A stretch of 15,669 nucleotides of DNA, taken from contig JAOUNZ010000007.1 of NCBI GenBank assembly GCA_029880665.1, positions 1-15,669 of the forward strand. Direction: 5' to 3'. Positions within the stretch are counted from its first letter, which is position 1; each line of letters starts with the position of its first letter. The notes below the pieces were generated by a model. The model had not been told where the DNA came from and ran no database searches. It saw only the letters and a program-made list of their open reading frames with translations. Made by a program: the position numbers and the translations under genes. Shown here piece by piece: positions 15,121 through 15,669 of the stretch. The DNA comes from Candidatus Nitrosopumilus sp. GTDB lineage: Archaea > Thermoproteota > Nitrososphaeria > Nitrososphaerales > Nitrosopumilaceae.

Positions 15121-15669
15121 ATGAAATTTCTAATTTTATTTATGATATTTCTTGCCTTTGCATCAACATCTATTGTTCATGCTGAAGAATATGTAGTTGA
15201 TATTCCATTTGGAGCATACAATCCTGAATTAAACACTCCTGCTATTGTCTGGTATGATCCTCCTCAGATGTCTATTCTTGTTGGCGATACAATTACTTGG
15301 TATAATGATGATAGAGAAGGTCACACAGTTACCAGTGGAGAAGGTTCAGGAAGATTTGGATGGATGAGTGATAATTTTGGAACTCCTAACGGAATTTTTG
15401 ACAGTGGCCGATTCATGCCAGGAGAATCATGGTCCTACAAATTTGAAGAATCTGGCACCTTTTCATATTATTGTACCATTCATCCTTGGATGGAAGGTAT
15501 TCTAATAATTGAAAAAGAAATTCCAGACTATCCTCATGATGCAACTGGCGCAAAAATAAAATTTCCATTATTACAATACACTCCAGATCTAGCCTTAGAA
15601 GTCAATCTATCATGGGATCCACCTGTAATTAAAACTCATGAAAAAATACAATTTGTATATCAATTCTAT
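15121..15669 (+). CDS. Secreted plastocyanin-like cupredoxin protein, 5' part (runs off window)
   Basis: The frame stays open for 183 codons to the window edge. Residues 1-21 form a signal peptide (hydrophobic, ending V-H-A), so the protein is exported. Residues about 24-132 form a cupredoxin domain with a complete type 1 copper site: H68 in EGHTVTSG, then C118, H121 and M124 in YYCTIHPWMEG. The spacing C-x2-H-x2-M is typical of plastocyanin. After a linker (about 132-155), another strand-rich region starts (LALEVNLSWDPPVIKTHEKI), so the full protein has at least one more domain. Ammonia-oxidising thaumarchaea use many such copper proteins as electron carriers or copper-binding surface proteins. 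Which of these applies here is not visible. Confidence 0.9.
   Translation, partial: MKFLILFMIFLAFASTSIVHAEEYVVDIPFGAYNPELNTPAIVWYDPPQMSILVGDTITWYNDDREGHTVTSGEGSGRFGWMSDNFGTPNGIFDSGRFMPGESWSYKFEESGTFSYYCTIHPWMEGILIIEKEIPDYPHDATGAKIKFPLLQYTPDLALEVNLSWDPPVIKTHEKIQFVYQFY

Noticed and set aside
1..15669. CRISPR arrays, transposons, phage genes or tRNA genes
   Set aside because: No repeated units with spacers, no transposase or integrase motifs, and no tRNA-like segment with a T-loop were found by eye. The accessory signal is limited to the decayed terC.

Overview
The window is AT-rich archaeal DNA and looks like an ammonia-oxidising thaumarchaeon (Nitrososphaerota), probably a Nitrosopumilus-like marine lineage. 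The reasons are an archaeal-type short ribose-phosphate pyrophosphokinase, a THUMP-type tRNA G10 methyltransferase beside RNase Z, TATA boxes about 20-35 nt upstream of starts with little or no Shine-Dalgarno signal, several TTG starts, and a secreted plastocyanin-like copper protein. The lineage is inferred from gene content and style; no marker gene such as 16S rRNA or amo is present.

Layout. (1) 1-3695, minus strand: an MscS-type channel, then a tightly packed prs / tRNA (guanine-10) methyltransferase / RNase Z string. The prs and methyltransferase genes share the TAATG junction and the methyltransferase and RNase Z genes share ATGA; RNase Z runs off the window after 11 codons. (2) 3831-7434, plus strand: a KamA-family radical-SAM aminomutase-like enzyme, a type I glutamine synthetase, and a secreted, membrane-anchored protein whose predicted mature N-terminus is histidine. 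(3) 7475-8450, minus strand: a whole TerC-family membrane protein gene broken by two in-frame TGA codons and about four frameshifts. (4) 8528-11346, minus strand: a compact operon of a four-CBS-domain protein, a VIT1/CCC1-type Fe/Mn transporter and an APC amino acid permease; the dead terC lies directly downstream on the same strand. (5) 11471-13148, plus strand: a UspA protein and a J-domain protein with a long beta-rich C-terminal part. (6) 13202-14971, minus strand: a membrane class III adenylate cyclase with a Cache-like sensor and HAMP domain. (7) 15121-end, plus strand: the start of a secreted cupredoxin, cut by the window edge.

How they may fit together. Region 1 couples PRPP synthesis to tRNA maturation. 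Region 2 concerns amino acid nitrogen: the aminomutase lacks the two aspartates that hold the lysine side chain in lysine 2,3-aminomutase and has Arg at one of those places, so a glutamate-like substrate is possible. With glutamine synthetase next door, a beta-glutamate/beta-glutamine route is a testable idea. Regions 3 and 4 look like a metal/amino-acid transport operon, possibly sensed through adenosine-nucleotide-binding CBS domains, that has lost its terminal TerC transporter. Regions 6 and 7 are divergent genes for a sensory cyclase and a periplasmic copper protein.

No rRNA, tRNA, CRISPR array, insertion sequence or integrase was recognised. The only stretch over 300 nt without an intact gene is the terC relic.
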